Shown here: positions 34,769 to 44,722 of the stretch, in pieces
Layout of the letters: each line of letters opens with the position of its first letter
Numbering within the stretch: the stretch's first letter is position 1
Source: Methanocorpusculum sp.
Lineage (GTDB): Archaea > Halobacteriota > Methanomicrobia > Methanomicrobiales > Methanocorpusculaceae
Assembly (NCBI GenBank): GCA_017399555.1
Contig: JAFQBW010000035.1
Coordinates: forward strand, 24,795-88,794
Direction of reading: 5' to 3'
DNA length: 64,000 nucleotides
Notes under the pieces: model-generated
The model's input: the letters and a program-made list of their open reading frames with translations, nothing else
The model's database searches: none
Told to the model about the DNA's origin: nothing
Program-made: the position numbers and the translations under genes

Positions 34769-35419
34769 TTACCAGACGCTTCCGTCAACGCGTCTGGTGC
34801 TTTTTGCCGGAGCACTTTTTTTGTGCAGGATTTCATTTGGATGAAGCCGCTGATACAGAAGATTTCCCGCTTCAAGAACGGCGACTGCATCAGACTCCCG
34901 CAGATACTTTGGCTCTTTGACCGGCTCGGCACAGACCAGCAGGAACTGAACCTCACAGCCGTAGAGACGCTCCAGAAGAGAGCGCTTCTCTGCGACCTCG
35001 GATGCCAGATGGCCTGCCTTTGCCGGATTGACGATGACTTCTCCAAAGATGCGGACGCCGTCTGCGGTTTTTACCAGAAAATCGACCTCAGCGGCCACTC
35101 TTCCGGAGACCTTGAAGCGGATGCCGCCGTCTTTGGAATACCAGAGCCCGTCTTTGGCATATTTATCATACGGGACATACTGCGCATCCGACATCTGCGC
35201 GGCGATTGAGGATACGGCAGGCGAGGCTTCGCTTTCCGCAAGCAGAATCTCGTACACTAATGCTTCAAAAAATTTGCCGGAGGCTGTCCGGTGTTCGGGC
35301 GATGTTTCATCGTACAGCGCGGCACGTAAGGGTTTTGGGAGGTGAATTGCCGCCCGGCGGATTTCTCCTCCGGTGACTTCCGCATTGCTGAGAAGTGCGG
35401 CAATTTCAGCGGCTGACAT
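34769..35419 (-). CDS. Hypothetical protein with a nuclease-like core
   Basis: 216 residues, soluble. Residues about 108-150 read AEVDFLVKTADGVRIFGEVIV followed by a helix; the spacing D...(G)E-V-x-V is that of restriction-endonuclease-like folds, except that the usual Lys is missing (EVIV instead of ExK). I do not recognise the family. Its ATG follows the gltX stop directly (TAAATG), so it is in the gltX operon. An association with tRNA or repair cannot be shown. Confidence 0.6.
   Translation of the reverse strand: MSAAEIAALLSNAEVTGGEIRRAAIHLPKPLRAALYDETSPEHRTASGKFFEALVYEILLAESEASPAVSSIAAQMSDAQYVPYDKYAKDGLWYSKDGGIRFKVSGRVAAEVDFLVKTADGVRIFGEVIVNPAKAGHLASEVAEKRSLLERLYGCEVQFLLVCAEPVKEPKYLRESDAVAVLEAGNLLYQRLHPNEILHKKSAPAKSTRRVDGSVW
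34771..34805. terminator. Terminator hairpin between convergent genes
   Basis: ACCAGACGC (34771-34779) and GCGTCTGGT (34790-34798) form a nine-base-pair stem, followed by GC and five T residues to 34805. It serves the plus-strand gene ending at 34758 and overlaps the last codons of the minus-strand gene at 34769. Confidence 0.75.
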
Positions 35420-37102
35420 TTAACGGTGAGTGTGATAGGCGACAGCTTTTCCGTTCTCGACAGCGTCAATCTTTGCAAAGCCGACACGCTCGAACTGTAC
35501 AATCTTTCCTGCGTAGCCTAAGACTTCCGGTTCGGCAAATCCGTCCTGCATGCCTTCCGGCGTCAGCAGGGAGCATGGTGCGGCATTCTCTGCCGGGAGC
35601 CACTGGATAATTGGTGCTTTCTCTTTTCTTGCGTCAGCAAGGGAGTCACCGGCATACTCTGCGGTTGCCTCTCCGGTCATTCTGATGTTGAATAAGTCCT
35701 TGAGTCTGAGCATGCCTCCTTTCTCAACCTCAGCACGCGGCAGGAGAACCTTTCCGGTGAAGTGAAGCAGGCGTTCTCCTCTCTCCGGTTTGTTCGGATA
35801 TACCGGAGCGTGGGCAGTCATCTCCGGGGCGTTCGCAACGGTGACTTCCACTGCGTCCGGAACGAAGAAGTAGCGATCTGCATCTGCGTCGATGATTGCC
35901 TTGTTTGCGGCAAAGAGGTTCTCCCAGGAGAAGGAGATGTCCGTATCTCCCATGCCGATGTCAACAACAGCTCCGCGGACTGCTTCCGCCTGGATACCGC
36001 GGCGGGCTAAGGCACGCAGTGTTCCTAAGTGGATGTCGTCCCAGCCGGTGTAGAGTCCTTCGTTGATTCCCTTTCTCATGCCGGAGGTGGAAAGTTCCAG
36101 ACCTGCAATGGACATTCTGCCGTAGTGGTAGAAGTACGGCATCTTCCAGCCGAAGTAGTTGTAGATGTACTCCTGGCGTCTGGTGTTTGCGATGTGGTCC
36201 TTTCCGCGGATGACGTGCGTCATGCCGAGCAGGTGGTCATCGACCGCAACGGAGAAGTTCATTAATGGATAGACGAAGATTTCCGGCTTTCTCGGGTGCT
36301 TCGGCTCTTTTAAGACACGCATTGCGGCGAAGTCGCGGACTGCCGGATCCGGGTGTGCGATGTCAGTCTTGACACGCATGGTAATCTGTCCTTCCTCGTA
36401 CTTTCCGGCCAGCATGTCGTCAAAGCGCTTGAGGTTCTCTTCGACGGATAAGTCGCGGCACGGGCATGCCTGCTTTTTGAGTTTTAAGTCGCGGAACTCT
36501 GCGTTGTCACAGTCGCACATGTATGCTCCGCCGAGTTTGATTAACTCACGGGCGTGTTCATAGTAAATCTCGAAGCGGTCGGACTGGTAAACAACATCAG
36601 TGATGCCGATGCCAAGCCACTTGAGGTCTTCGGAGACCATATCATATGCTTCAGGGTCAACGCGTTTCGGGTCGGTGTCTTCAACACGGTAATAGAACTT
36701 TCCGCCGTATTTTCTGACATAGTAGTCGTTTAAGACAGAAGCTCTTGCGTGTCCTAAGTGGAGCGGGCCGGACGGGTTTGGCGCAAAGCGCATGACAACG
36801 CCTCCCTCTGCATCCGGAAGGGCCGGCAGTTCATGGATGCGCTCCTTTTTCTCGTGCATCTTTTCGATTGCTTCCGGATTGAGTTCGCGAAGCTGTGACT
36901 CACGATATTCCGGGGATAAAGCTTCGACCTTTGCAAGGATTGCCGGAAGCAGGGCGTTGATTTCCTTTGCCTGCGAGCGAAGCTCAGGGTGGGCACCCAT
37001 AACGCTTCCAAGAACTGCCCCGGCTCTGGGGACGGCTTTGTTTTTGACGGCATTCTGGAGTGCCAGAATGTATATATCGTTTTCAAGACTGCTGTCAGCC
37101 AT
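35420..37102 (-). CDS. gltX: Glutamyl-tRNA synthetase, archaeal type
   Basis: 560 residues. The HIGH motif is PLHLGHAR (about 114-121) after RFAPNPSG, and the KMSKS counterpart is LSTSGMRKG (about 331). A N-terminal extension of about 100 residues and a beta-barrel anticodon domain are as in archaeal/eukaryotic GluRS. It charges tRNA-Glu and, in organisms with GatDE, tRNA-Gln. The leader is short; TTAAACATA lies about 33 bases before the ATG. Confidence 0.96.
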   Translation of the reverse strand: MADSSLENDIYILALQNAVKNKAVPRAGAVLGSVMGAHPELRSQAKEINALLPAILAKVEALSPEYRESQLRELNPEAIEKMHEKKERIHELPALPDAEGGVVMRFAPNPSGPLHLGHARASVLNDYYVRKYGGKFYYRVEDTDPKRVDPEAYDMVSEDLKWLGIGITDVVYQSDRFEIYYEHARELIKLGGAYMCDCDNAEFRDLKLKKQACPCRDLSVEENLKRFDDMLAGKYEEGQITMRVKTDIAHPDPAVRDFAAMRVLKEPKHPRKPEIFVYPLMNFSVAVDDHLLGMTHVIRGKDHIANTRRQEYIYNYFGWKMPYFYHYGRMSIAGLELSTSGMRKGINEGLYTGWDDIHLGTLRALARRGIQAEAVRGAVVDIGMGDTDISFSWENLFAANKAIIDADADRYFFVPDAVEVTVANAPEMTAHAPVYPNKPERGERLLHFTGKVLLPRAEVEKGGMLRLKDLFNIRMTGEATAEYAGDSLADARKEKAPIIQWLPAENAAPCSLLTPEGMQDGFAEPEVLGYAGKIVQFERVGFAKIDAVENGKAVAYHTHR

Positions 37103-37161
37103 AATTGGTCTAATATATTGAATTTCAGTATGTTTAAGGTAACTGGTTGCAGTGAGGCTTC

Positions 37162-37824
37162 TCAGACATTCTTCCGCAGAGTAATCAGCAGAACCAACGC
37201 AGTAACAGCAAGGACAATCAGAATCCAGTACGGAACAGGAAATGCGGATTTCGTCGCAGAATCAGGCGGAACATCCGGCATTGGATAATCAGACGAAACA
37301 TCTGTCTGCGGCATATCCGGAATCTCTGCTTCCGGCGGTGTCTGATTCAGCGGATTTCCCTCTCCGGTATTTTTTCCGATAACCAGAACCGTTTCATATC
37401 CGGAATATGCAGGCACGGCAACCGCAGGAGCTGTTCCGGAAAACACCTGCGTAACAGACAGGGTAAGCGGGACAGGCGTTGCGGTCTTTGGTGTTACGTC
37501 AAGCAGGAAAAGCTCTGCATCTCCGGAGATGGTTTTTCCCTGCAGAGCACCTGCCCAGATGAGGATTCCGGTCTCATCTGAATAGGTCAGACCTGAGGCT
37601 GATGCAGGATTTACGGAAATCTTTGCCGATGCTGTGTTTCCCGTGTTCAGATGAATCTGGTATCCGGACATACCCTCTGCCCCGAAAACAGATACCGGAA
37701 TCTGCACAGTCTCGCCGACAGCGGCAGTTACTCCTGCCGTATCAATTACAAAAGAACCGCCGGCGGCAGCTGCCGGAAGAACGCACAGCATCACTGCAAG
37801 CAGAGCAAGAACGCGATACCGCAC
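37162..37824 (-). CDS. Membrane-anchored cohesin-like protein
   Basis: 220 residues from the GTG at 37824, which follows GGGG by seven bases; a longer frame upstream overlaps the preceding gene. A signal peptide (1 to about 20, ending AAAAGG) is followed by a cohesin-like beta domain (about 23-150): GSFVIDTAGVTAAVGETVQIPVSV, then GMSGYQIHL, SGLTYSDETGILIWAG and AELFLLDVTP. A Pro/Asp-rich linker and one C-terminal helix (about 197-216) with a short basic end follow. The gene starts one base after the stop of a dockerin protein gene, so the two are translated together and may bind each other on the surface. Confidence 0.85.
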   Translation of the reverse strand: MRYRVLALLAVMLCVLPAAAAGGSFVIDTAGVTAAVGETVQIPVSVFGAEGMSGYQIHLNTGNTASAKISVNPASASGLTYSDETGILIWAGALQGKTISGDAELFLLDVTPKTATPVPLTLSVTQVFSGTAPAVAVPAYSGYETVLVIGKNTGEGNPLNQTPPEAEIPDMPQTDVSSDYPMPDVPPDSATKSAFPVPYWILIVLAVTALVLLITLRKNV

Positions 37825-37825
37825 C

Positions 37826-39772
37826 TCAGTACCCCTTGATGAAGTTAAAGACCGACAGCGCATCGCTGAGCCGGATATCTCCGTCTGAGTCAACATCCGC
37901 ATACACCCGCCAGTCTTTCCGGATATAGCGGGTCTTGTCAACTGCCGCGTGCAGAATCATATCCACATCGTAGAGATTGACGGCATTCAAATCTCCGCTT
38001 CCCTCAACCACATCGCCGAGCTTGCGGCCGGTAAAGACCAGTTTGAAACACTGTGCATCCGAATCCGCCGGGGAAAGCGAGAAGCAGATTTCCCCTGCAT
38101 TATTGCGGGTGACTGTACTTGATGCCGCAGTCCAGGCGTTCTGCGAACCGTACGGGGTTGATGATTTGTAGACTGAGACATCTGCAAGTTCAGTTTCGGC
38201 ACCCAGGTAGAGCGGAGAAGCATTGCGGGAAACCGTCGGCCACGTTTTGTCCAGCGAGGCACTGTATGGTGATATGACATAGGTAACAGCTGCTTTCTGT
38301 GCAAATGACCATATGCCGATTCCAAACGCATCCGCCTGTTTCGTATTCGATGTCTCGGCAAGGATTAACGGAATAACTGATACCGGAACATCAAGCGTCT
38401 GCTGCGGATACACGGTATAATCCTCCGTATTTGACACGGAACTTTCCATGACAAAGCGGACAGTATACTTCCCGGGAGAAAGAGATTCAGTGTTTTTCAC
38501 CGTCAGAACAAAGAGGTCAGTGATATCCTCCACGATATCGGTACCCGTTGAAAGCGTGAGTTTGCCGGCAGTGTTCTGTTCAGCTACTGCAAACGGCGCA
38601 CCCTCTTTTACCGCATAGGAGTACACGGCATCAGAAACAGGCACTCCGGATTCGGTTTGAAGCAAGGCAGTGATTACCAGAGAACTCACCCTGGTATCTA
38701 TTACTTCCAGCGATACCGGAATCAGGACGGCATCTCCGGGGATTATCGTGACGGACGAAACAGCCGGCACAATCCGTGCCGCGGGTTTTACGGTAAGGAA
38801 AAGCTCCGCATCTTTTACCGAAACCTGATACTTCCCGGATGCAGGAATAAACTGTCCCTGGGATACTGCCGCCTCTTCCGCAGAGGCAAAGCGGGCAAAC
38901 GGTGTGTCGGAAACAACGGTTGTATAACTGATTCCGGATACCGTGCCGCTAAAACCAGATGCTATCTGCATCACCGGAGCGGAAAGACCGTTTGCAATAT
39001 CATTTTGGAGATGGATACTGGAAACTTCAGCATCTCCGGATAACGAAATAGTGGTCGCCGACGGTTCTCCTCCCCGGACAACAATATCATATCCGCTGTT
39101 TTGCGAAATCCGGCCTCCGTTCATCCGGAAGGTACAGCCGTTTGAAAGGAAAAGTCCTCCTCCTTCCTCTGCAGAATTTCCGGTGATTTCCCCGCCGTTC
39201 ATTACAAAACTGCCGGAAGCCTCAGTTACTGAAACAGCCCCGCCGGTTTTTCCCTGACAGTTGGCAATTCTTCCCCCGTTCATGATAAAACTGCCCTTGT
39301 TTTCTATCCCGGCATAATCTTCCGTTGAGATATGATTGGTCACAACTGCCCCCGATTCCAGAACAAGCGTACCTTTGCGGTTCTCTATGAGCGGGACGGC
39401 ATTTCCGGAAACCGCAGAACCATGTATGGTCAGAACAGCACTGCCGTTTCCGGAAATCGTCAGTTTTCCGCCGGAGGAAATGGTAATAAATGGCGCACTG
39501 CTTTCATCTCCGGAACACTGCGCAAAGGAAAGTTCAACCGATGTTCCGGCTGGCTTCAGTGTGATATCTGCATCCTCCAAAATTCGCAGATTAGACATCG
39601 TGATATCTTCTGTCACCAGAATTACCTGAGTTCCGCCGGAGGAAACTGCCGTTTGCAGTTCTGAAAAATCTGATACCGACACATCCGCCAGAACCGGTGC
39701 AGTACTCATCAAAAGCAGAAGAACTGCTGTACAGAGCAGAACCGCACAGCGTCGAAGGAACAAAGAAACCAT
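37826..39772 (-). CDS. Secreted beta-helix adhesin-like protein with C-terminal dockerin
   Basis: 648 residues. Signal peptide 1-29 (ending VLADV). From about 40 to 290 it has short parallel beta-helix repeats (FIMNGGRIANC, FVMNGGEITGN, FRMNGGRISQN) like methanogen adhesin-like proteins, followed by two or more Ig-like domains up to about 590. Residues 593-648 are a dockerin: GDLNAVNLYDVDMIL, with a shortened first calcium loop, and ADVDSDGDIRLSDAL, a canonical second loop. The next gene encodes a membrane-anchored cohesin. The pair could hold this adhesin at the cell surface. Confidence 0.87.
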   Translation of the reverse strand: MVSLFLRRCAVLLCTAVLLLLMSTAPVLADVSVSDFSELQTAVSSGGTQVILVTEDITMSNLRILEDADITLKPAGTSVELSFAQCSGDESSAPFITISSGGKLTISGNGSAVLTIHGSAVSGNAVPLIENRKGTLVLESGAVVTNHISTEDYAGIENKGSFIMNGGRIANCQGKTGGAVSVTEASGSFVMNGGEITGNSAEEGGGLFLSNGCTFRMNGGRISQNSGYDIVVRGGEPSATTISLSGDAEVSSIHLQNDIANGLSAPVMQIASGFSGTVSGISYTTVVSDTPFARFASAEEAAVSQGQFIPASGKYQVSVKDAELFLTVKPAARIVPAVSSVTIIPGDAVLIPVSLEVIDTRVSSLVITALLQTESGVPVSDAVYSYAVKEGAPFAVAEQNTAGKLTLSTGTDIVEDITDLFVLTVKNTESLSPGKYTVRFVMESSVSNTEDYTVYPQQTLDVPVSVIPLILAETSNTKQADAFGIGIWSFAQKAAVTYVISPYSASLDKTWPTVSRNASPLYLGAETELADVSVYKSSTPYGSQNAWTAASSTVTRNNAGEICFSLSPADSDAQCFKLVFTGRKLGDVVEGSGDLNAVNLYDVDMILHAAVDKTRYIRKDWRVYADVDSDGDIRLSDALSVFNFIKGY

Positions 39773-39952
39773 AGTCCTACCGTTTCTTCACGCACCCATA
39801 AAGAGGAAACCCAAAAAGTATTTTATGAACAGATAGGCGCAGAGTTACGGCAAAATCTCAAAAGAAATCCATCAATCCACAGTATAAGAATAAAAAATCA
39901 CCAACAATCAGTACTCAGGCATCATCCGGAGAAAAAATCAGAGAAAAGGAAC

Positions 39953-40534
39953 TTAGAACGTTCCTTTTGTGCTTGGGATATCCACACACCCGTCTCTGAC
40001 AGAGAGGGCGCGGCCTAAGGCAATTCCGAATGCCTTGAATATGGCTTCACATTTGTGGTGGTCGTTGACTCCGGTAAAGATAATGTGAGCAGTAATTCCT
40101 GCGTGGATGCAGAAGCTGTAGAAGAAGTGCTCGAATAAATCATTCGGGATTCCGCCCGTCATGATTCCGGTAAAGGCTCCATCCATTACCAGATATCCGC
40201 GGCCGCCGACATCAAGCGCGGCAGTTGCCCGGGATTCATCCATCGGAATGGTGACATCAGAAAACCGGGTAATACCCGCGCCGTTTCCGACAGCCTCTTT
40301 TACTGCATCGCCAAGCAGGATTCCGATATCCTCTACCGTGTGGTGGCAGTCGACTTCCAGATCCCCCTCTGCCGCAACACGAAGCGAGAATCCGCCGTGT
40401 CTGGCAAAGGCATTCAGCATGTGGTCAAGAAATCCGATGCCGGTGGAGATAGAAACCTCTCCCCGGACATCCGGATTGAAAGTGATTGAAATTTTTGTCT
40501 CGTTTGTCTCTCGGGTGAGTTCAGCAGTTCTCAT
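39953..40534 (-). CDS. hisB: Imidazoleglycerol-phosphate dehydratase
   Basis: 193 residues. Metal-binding His clusters are [15 protein letters not shown] (about 38-52), [14 protein letters not shown] (about 64-77) and the later [13 protein letters not shown] (here [13 protein letters not shown]) and [14 protein letters not shown]. It dehydrates imidazoleglycerol phosphate in histidine synthesis. It overlaps hisA by 14 bases. The 180 bases before it (39773-39952) toward the dockerin gene hold nothing I recognise. Confidence 0.95.
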   Translation of the reverse strand: MRTAELTRETNETKISITFNPDVRGEVSISTGIGFLDHMLNAFARHGGFSLRVAAEGDLEVDCHHTVEDIGILLGDAVKEAVGNGAGITRFSDVTIPMDESRATAALDVGGRGYLVMDGAFTGIMTGGIPNDLFEHFFYSFCIHAGITAHIIFTGVNDHHKCEAIFKAFGIALGRALSVRDGCVDIPSTKGTF

Positions 40535-41240
40535 GTTCTGCCTCCAAAGCTTCCTGCAGGGTAATCTTTCCGCTGTACAGCGCCGAGCCTAAAATGCATC
40601 CGCCGGCACCTAATGCCTTGACGGCACGGACATCTGCCGCTGAGGATACGCCGCCTGATACCAGAACCGGGATAGAAACGGCGTCAATTAATTTGGCAAT
40701 CGGTTCGGTCTGCACACCTGCCTGTTTTCCCTCCACATCAATGTTGGTGTAGAGAAGAGAACCGGCACCAAGGTCTGCAAAGCGTTTTGCCCAGGAGATA
40801 TAGTCTCCGGCATCTGCCGTCCAGCCTTCCACGGATACTGAACTGCCGCGGGCATCAACGCCGGCACAGATACGCTCCGAGCCGAACTCGGCAGAAAGGG
40901 CGGCGACTGCTTCCGGTTCGCGTACCGCAAAGGTGCTGATGATAATCCGGTCAACGCCAAGGTCCAGCCATCCGCGGGCATCGTCGAGAGAGCGAATGCC
41001 GCCCCCCACTTCAATGAATACCTCGGTCTCGCGGATAACCTCGCGGATGCAGGAGACATTCTCAGCACTTGCAGAGAAGGCTCCATCCAGGTTTACGACA
41101 TGCAGAGCATCCGCTCCCTGTTCTATCCAGCGCCGGGCATTTTCCAGGGGCGTTCCGTACACGGTTGCGGTCGATTTCTCTCCGCCGACTAACTGAACGC
41201 ACTTTCCGCCTAAGATGTCAACGGCAGGAAGAATCTGCAT
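40521..41240 (-). CDS. hisA: ProFAR isomerase (HisA)
   Basis: 239 residues, a (beta/alpha)8 barrel. [15 protein letters not shown] (start, catalytic Asp 8), [13 protein letters not shown] (phosphate loop), and [16 protein letters not shown] (second phosphate loop). It rearranges ProFAR to PRFAR in histidine synthesis. The start overlaps the last base of the hisG stop. Confidence 0.95.
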   Translation of the reverse strand: MQILPAVDILGGKCVQLVGGEKSTATVYGTPLENARRWIEQGADALHVVNLDGAFSASAENVSCIREVIRETEVFIEVGGGIRSLDDARGWLDLGVDRIIISTFAVREPEAVAALSAEFGSERICAGVDARGSSVSVEGWTADAGDYISWAKRFADLGAGSLLYTNIDVEGKQAGVQTEPIAKLIDAVSIPVLVSGGVSSAADVRAVKALGAGGCILGSALYSGKITLQEALEAEHENC

Positions 41241-42100
41241 CAGCGAACCATCCGGGTAATGTCAAGAACCAGAATGTCGCGTGCTCCGGCGTTCTTGAGC
41301 TGGTTGATAAGCTGATAAACCCGGTCGGAGGAGACCACAGCATGCAGAGAGACCGAGGTCGAGCCTGCAATATCCATAACGGTCGGACCGCCGAGACCCG
41401 GGATTAACTGCTTGATGTCGTCAAGCTTTTCGCGCTCGACGTTGAGCATCAGATAGCACATGCCGGCTGCCGCCATCACGCTTTCGAAGGCGAGCAGAAT
41501 CTCGTCAATCTTCTCCCGCTTCTCAACAAGGGAGTCGCGGTTTGCGATGACATGCGTGGTGCTGGCTAAGACTTCCGAGACGATTCTGAGTTTGTTAATC
41601 TCAAGAGTCGTTCCCGAAGACGTTAAGTCTGCAATAGCGTCAGCGACGCCGAGCTGCGGAGCTGCCTCGCAGGCGCCGGCAACTTCGACGATTGAGACGT
41701 CAACGCCTGCGGCTTTGAAGAAGTCCTCGCAGATGTTTGGAAACTCGGTTGCAATCCGCATACCTTTCATGTCGGCGACTTCGCGGACCGCGGATGCCTC
41801 AGGAACAGCTAAGACTAAGCGTGCTCCGCCGAACTTGAGATCTAAAATCGGCTCGACATCTGCCCGGCGTTCTGCAATCATATCAAGACCGGTGATTCCG
41901 ATGTCAGCCACTCCTTTTGCCACATATTCCGGAATATCAATCGGGCGGACAAAGAGAATCTCGATGTTCGGATCAACGGTCTTTGCGATAAGCTGGCGGG
42001 AAGCCGTCATCTTTACGTGGATGCCGGCTTTTGCCATTAAGTCATTGATTGGTTCGGCAATGCGTCCTTTGTTCGGGATTGCCAGACGTACTTTGGTCAT
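41240..42100 (-). CDS. hisG: ATP phosphoribosyltransferase, long form
   Basis: 286 residues: two periplasmic-binding-like lobes ([15 protein letters not shown] at the start and [13 protein letters not shown]) and a C-terminal regulatory ACT-like domain (about 210-286, ending with LNVEREKL and [18 protein letters not shown]). It starts histidine synthesis and the C-terminal domain is where histidine feedback acts in this form; HisZ is not needed. It starts one base after the mat stop. Confidence 0.95.
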   Translation of the reverse strand: MTKVRLAIPNKGRIAEPINDLMAKAGIHVKMTASRQLIAKTVDPNIEILFVRPIDIPEYVAKGVADIGITGLDMIAERRADVEPILDLKFGGARLVLAVPEASAVREVADMKGMRIATEFPNICEDFFKAAGVDVSIVEVAGACEAAPQLGVADAIADLTSSGTTLEINKLRIVSEVLASTTHVIANRDSLVEKREKIDEILLAFESVMAAAGMCYLMLNVEREKLDDIKQLIPGLGGPTVMDIAGSTSVSLHAVVSSDRVYQLINQLKNAGARDILVLDITRMVR

Positions 42101-42101
42101 A

Positions 42102-43319
42102 TTAGAAGGTCTTTAAGGTGCCGTCGATGACGAGTTTGGTAATGTCGGTGATAGACTCGAGGCGTTTGTCAACAATCTCCTCGATTTCCGGTGCGAAGTC
42201 CTTGTAGGAGTATCCGCGTTTGGTGATGCACTGAACGCTTGCAACGTGCGGGTGGTCGATTGGATGTCCAATCTGAGAGAGGAGTCTGACATACATTTCA
42301 GAGACTCCGTCAACCTTCTGACAGCATTCCTTTGCAATCTCGGTTGCGAGCAGGTTGTAGATCTTTCCGATGTGGTTAATCGGGTTCTTTCCGGAAGTTG
42401 CCTCCATGGACATCGGACGGTTCGGGGTGATAAGTCCGTTGCAGCGGTTTCCGCGTCCGACAGAACCGTCGTCGCCCATCTCTGCAGAGGTTCCGTTGAC
42501 GGTTAAGAAGACGGACTGGCGGTTCTTCTTGACAACATCTGCAGTGTTTACGGCAATCTTGACCTTTCTGTGGGTGAACTGCTTTGCAACACGGGTGAAC
42601 TCTTCGACCATCTTTTCCTTGGTCTCAAGGTAGTCATCGATTCCGGAGCAGTATCTGTCAACCATTGCTGCGGCAACCGTGATGTTGACGGTGTTGATTT
42701 CGCGCATACCCATAAGCTTGATATCGTAACCGAGTGCAGGGTTTTTCGGGCGGAACTCTTCTGCGATGAACTTGTCAAGACCTAAGATAATCTGTTCGGT
42801 CTCGGAGAACGGTGCGTGTCCTACACCGAAGGAGGTGTCGTTTGCACGCGGGATGGTGGTGTGTCCCTTTCTGGTGTTGAAGACATCGCAGAGGTCAGTG
42901 GAGCCGGTTCCCATGCGGCAGTCGATGATGACATCGTTTTCCATGTTGAAGGTCGGCATGGTTTCCTTTAAGTAGTCACGGGCTGCTTTGACCGCGATTG
43001 CATCGGTTGCAAAGGTCTTGTTTCCGAATTTGCGGGTTGCACGTCCGGTTAAGAGGAAGTAAATCGGCTTGATGATTTTTCCTCCGCCAAACTCCGGTGC
43101 GGACTCTCCGGCAACGACTTCTCCCTGGTCGGTGTTGTGGTGGAGAACACCTCCGTCGCACTCTTCCATATATTCTCTGCAGAGTGCACGGGAGATGGCT
43201 TCTGCAACTCCGTCAGCTAAACTGTCCGGGTGTCCGATACATTTGCGTTCGACCAGTTCGACACGCTGTTTTTCAATCGGAGTCTGAACAAGGTGAGAGA
43301 CGTTAATATTTCTCTTCAT
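42102..43319 (-). CDS. mat: S-adenosylmethionine synthetase, archaeal type
   Basis: 405 residues from the ATG at 43319. [20 protein letters not shown] (about 27-46), [25 protein letters not shown] (about 206) and [26 protein letters not shown] (about 292) are typical of the archaeal MAT family, which has little similarity to MetK. It makes SAM from methionine and ATP. First gene of the mat-hisG-hisA-hisB run; an in-frame TTG two codons upstream is less likely. The 140 bases before it are AT-rich. Confidence 0.96.
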   Translation of the reverse strand: MKRNINVSHLVQTPIEKQRVELVERKCIGHPDSLADGVAEAISRALCREYMEECDGGVLHHNTDQGEVVAGESAPEFGGGKIIKPIYFLLTGRATRKFGNKTFATDAIAVKAARDYLKETMPTFNMENDVIIDCRMGTGSTDLCDVFNTRKGHTTIPRANDTSFGVGHAPFSETEQIILGLDKFIAEEFRPKNPALGYDIKLMGMREINTVNITVAAAMVDRYCSGIDDYLETKEKMVEEFTRVAKQFTHRKVKIAVNTADVVKKNRQSVFLTVNGTSAEMGDDGSVGRGNRCNGLITPNRPMSMEATSGKNPINHIGKIYNLLATEIAKECCQKVDGVSEMYVRLLSQIGHPIDHPHVASVQCITKRGYSYKDFAPEIEEIVDKRLESITDITKLVIDGTLKTF

Positions 43320-43459
43320 TTTCAATCACTTTACAATATTCTGATTTTGTAATATATAATGCTTTGTCTTGGTTTTTGCAGAAAATCGAAATGATTACAA
43401 AATATTACACAAGAGTAAGACAAAACCGGGTAAAAAAGTAAATAGAAGATATGGATTAA

Positions 43460-43717
43460 TTATGAATTATACCATTTCTCTTTGAGAATATTTTTTCTAA
43501 GTTCGGAGAGCGCAAAAAGAATAATGCCTGCAAGGATAAAAATCACCCCTGAAATACACATCGCCAATGTTAATACAGCAAAAGCAACTGTGATTTCTGC
43601 CATATTCAAAATGCTTGCCAACATTGCCAAACCAATAACAAGAATAATCAAACCTAAAATACCAAATATCGGTAAAGGATACTCAAATGCACAAAGACGA
43701 ATGATTTTGTTTGTCAT
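43460..43717 (-). CDS. Small two-helix membrane protein
   Basis: 85 residues with two membrane helices (about 13-38 and 44-71) and a Lys-rich end. Its start lies four bases after the glycosyltransferase stop, so it is in that transcript and could be a membrane partner of the enzyme. Codon use is AT-rich like its neighbours. Function unknown. Confidence 0.65.
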   Translation of the reverse strand: MTNKIIRLCAFEYPLPIFGILGLIILVIGLAMLASILNMAEITVAFAVLTLAMCISGVIFILAGIILFALSELRKNILKEKWYNS

Positions 43718-43721
43718 AATT

Positions 43722-44603
43722 TTACACCTTCCTTACCAGAATACCAACTGAATACAATATCAAAGAAACACTGATTAACAGCATCCCCATCAATATAAGC
43801 ATAAGAGATGCCAGAGTGAGTGTCGGAGACCAGGCATTAGATAAAGCATTAAATCCGAAAACAGCCCCAACAACTGTCAGAATAGTTCCAGGAATTCCAA
43901 AACAAAAAATAGGTCGCCGAACAGTAATCAGTTGAATAAGACCAGACAAAACCGATAAACCATGTTTTATCGGATTCATCTTATGCTTATGCGGAACTTC
44001 ATACGTTACAGAGATAGGAACCTCAGTAATTCGCAGTCCACATTCTGCAAAATGAGATAACATATCTGATTCTATTCCATATCCGGACGAGACAAAATTC
44101 ATATTATCCAATGCCTTCTGTGACAAAGCACGATACCCGGATTGAGAATCTGAACATTTGAATCCAGACGATACATTAGTTGCCTGGTTAAGAACTTTCT
44201 GACCAATTTTTCGATACGATGGAATATCCGCAACCCCGACATTTTCCAGAAAACGAGAGCCAACAACGAGGTCAGCAACACCATCCAGAACAGGCTTTGC
44301 AATCTTTGGAATATCAGATGGATTGTGTTGTCCATCACCATCAATCATAACAGTAGCCAGATAATGCAATTCTTTTGCACGCTCAAAGCCAACCATCATA
44401 GCACGAGCTTTACCACTGTTTTCTTTGAGGGTAAGAACTTCAACACCTGCAAGCTTTGCAATTTCTTCTGTGTTGTCAGATGAACCATCATTAATTACAA
44501 TGACTTTATCTGCATACTGTTGAACGTTAAGAATTAAACTTCCAATAACCAGCCCCTCATTGTAAGCAGGGATGAGAACAAGGATGTCTTGCTTCTCGCT
44601 CAT
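43722..44603 (-). CDS. Family 2 glycosyltransferase with C-terminal membrane helices (DPM-like)
   Basis: 293 residues. Residues 1 to about 215 are a GT-A domain: ILVLIPAYNEGLVIGSLI, VIVINDGSSDNTEEIA, and the DxD-type MIDGDGQHNPSDI (about 87-99). After this come two membrane helices (about 231-252 and 260-290). This is the shape of polyprenyl-phosphate mannose or glucose synthases, which make lipid-linked sugars for N-glycosylation or polymer synthesis. The donor sugar is unknown. The gene is AT-rich compared with the surrounding core genes. Confidence 0.9.
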   Translation of the reverse strand: MSEKQDILVLIPAYNEGLVIGSLILNVQQYADKVIVINDGSSDNTEEIAKLAGVEVLTLKENSGKARAMMVGFERAKELHYLATVMIDGDGQHNPSDIPKIAKPVLDGVADLVVGSRFLENVGVADIPSYRKIGQKVLNQATNVSSGFKCSDSQSGYRALSQKALDNMNFVSSGYGIESDMLSHFAECGLRITEVPISVTYEVPHKHKMNPIKHGLSVLSGLIQLITVRRPIFCFGIPGTILTVVGAVFGFNALSNAWSPTLTLASLMLILMGMLLISVSLILYSVGILVRKV

Positions 44604-44722
44604 TCACCTTTCCTCTATTGTTATTTGTTCAACAAAACACATACAAAAATTAATTTAACGTTTTACAAAATATAACTATCGCTTTACCAAAGATAATCTT
44701 TGAATTACTCAGATATGTATTA

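Noticed and set aside
35028..35345. Plus-strand frame of 105 codons opposite the nuclease-like gene
   Set aside because: Antisense shadow of a gene coupled to gltX.
37825..37941. Upstream extension of the cohesin-like gene
   Set aside because: It overlaps the dockerin coding region out of frame; the signal peptide starts after the GTG at 37824.
43460..44603. AT-rich stretch as a provirus fragment
   Set aside because: No integrase, structural or replication gene and no attachment site was seen.
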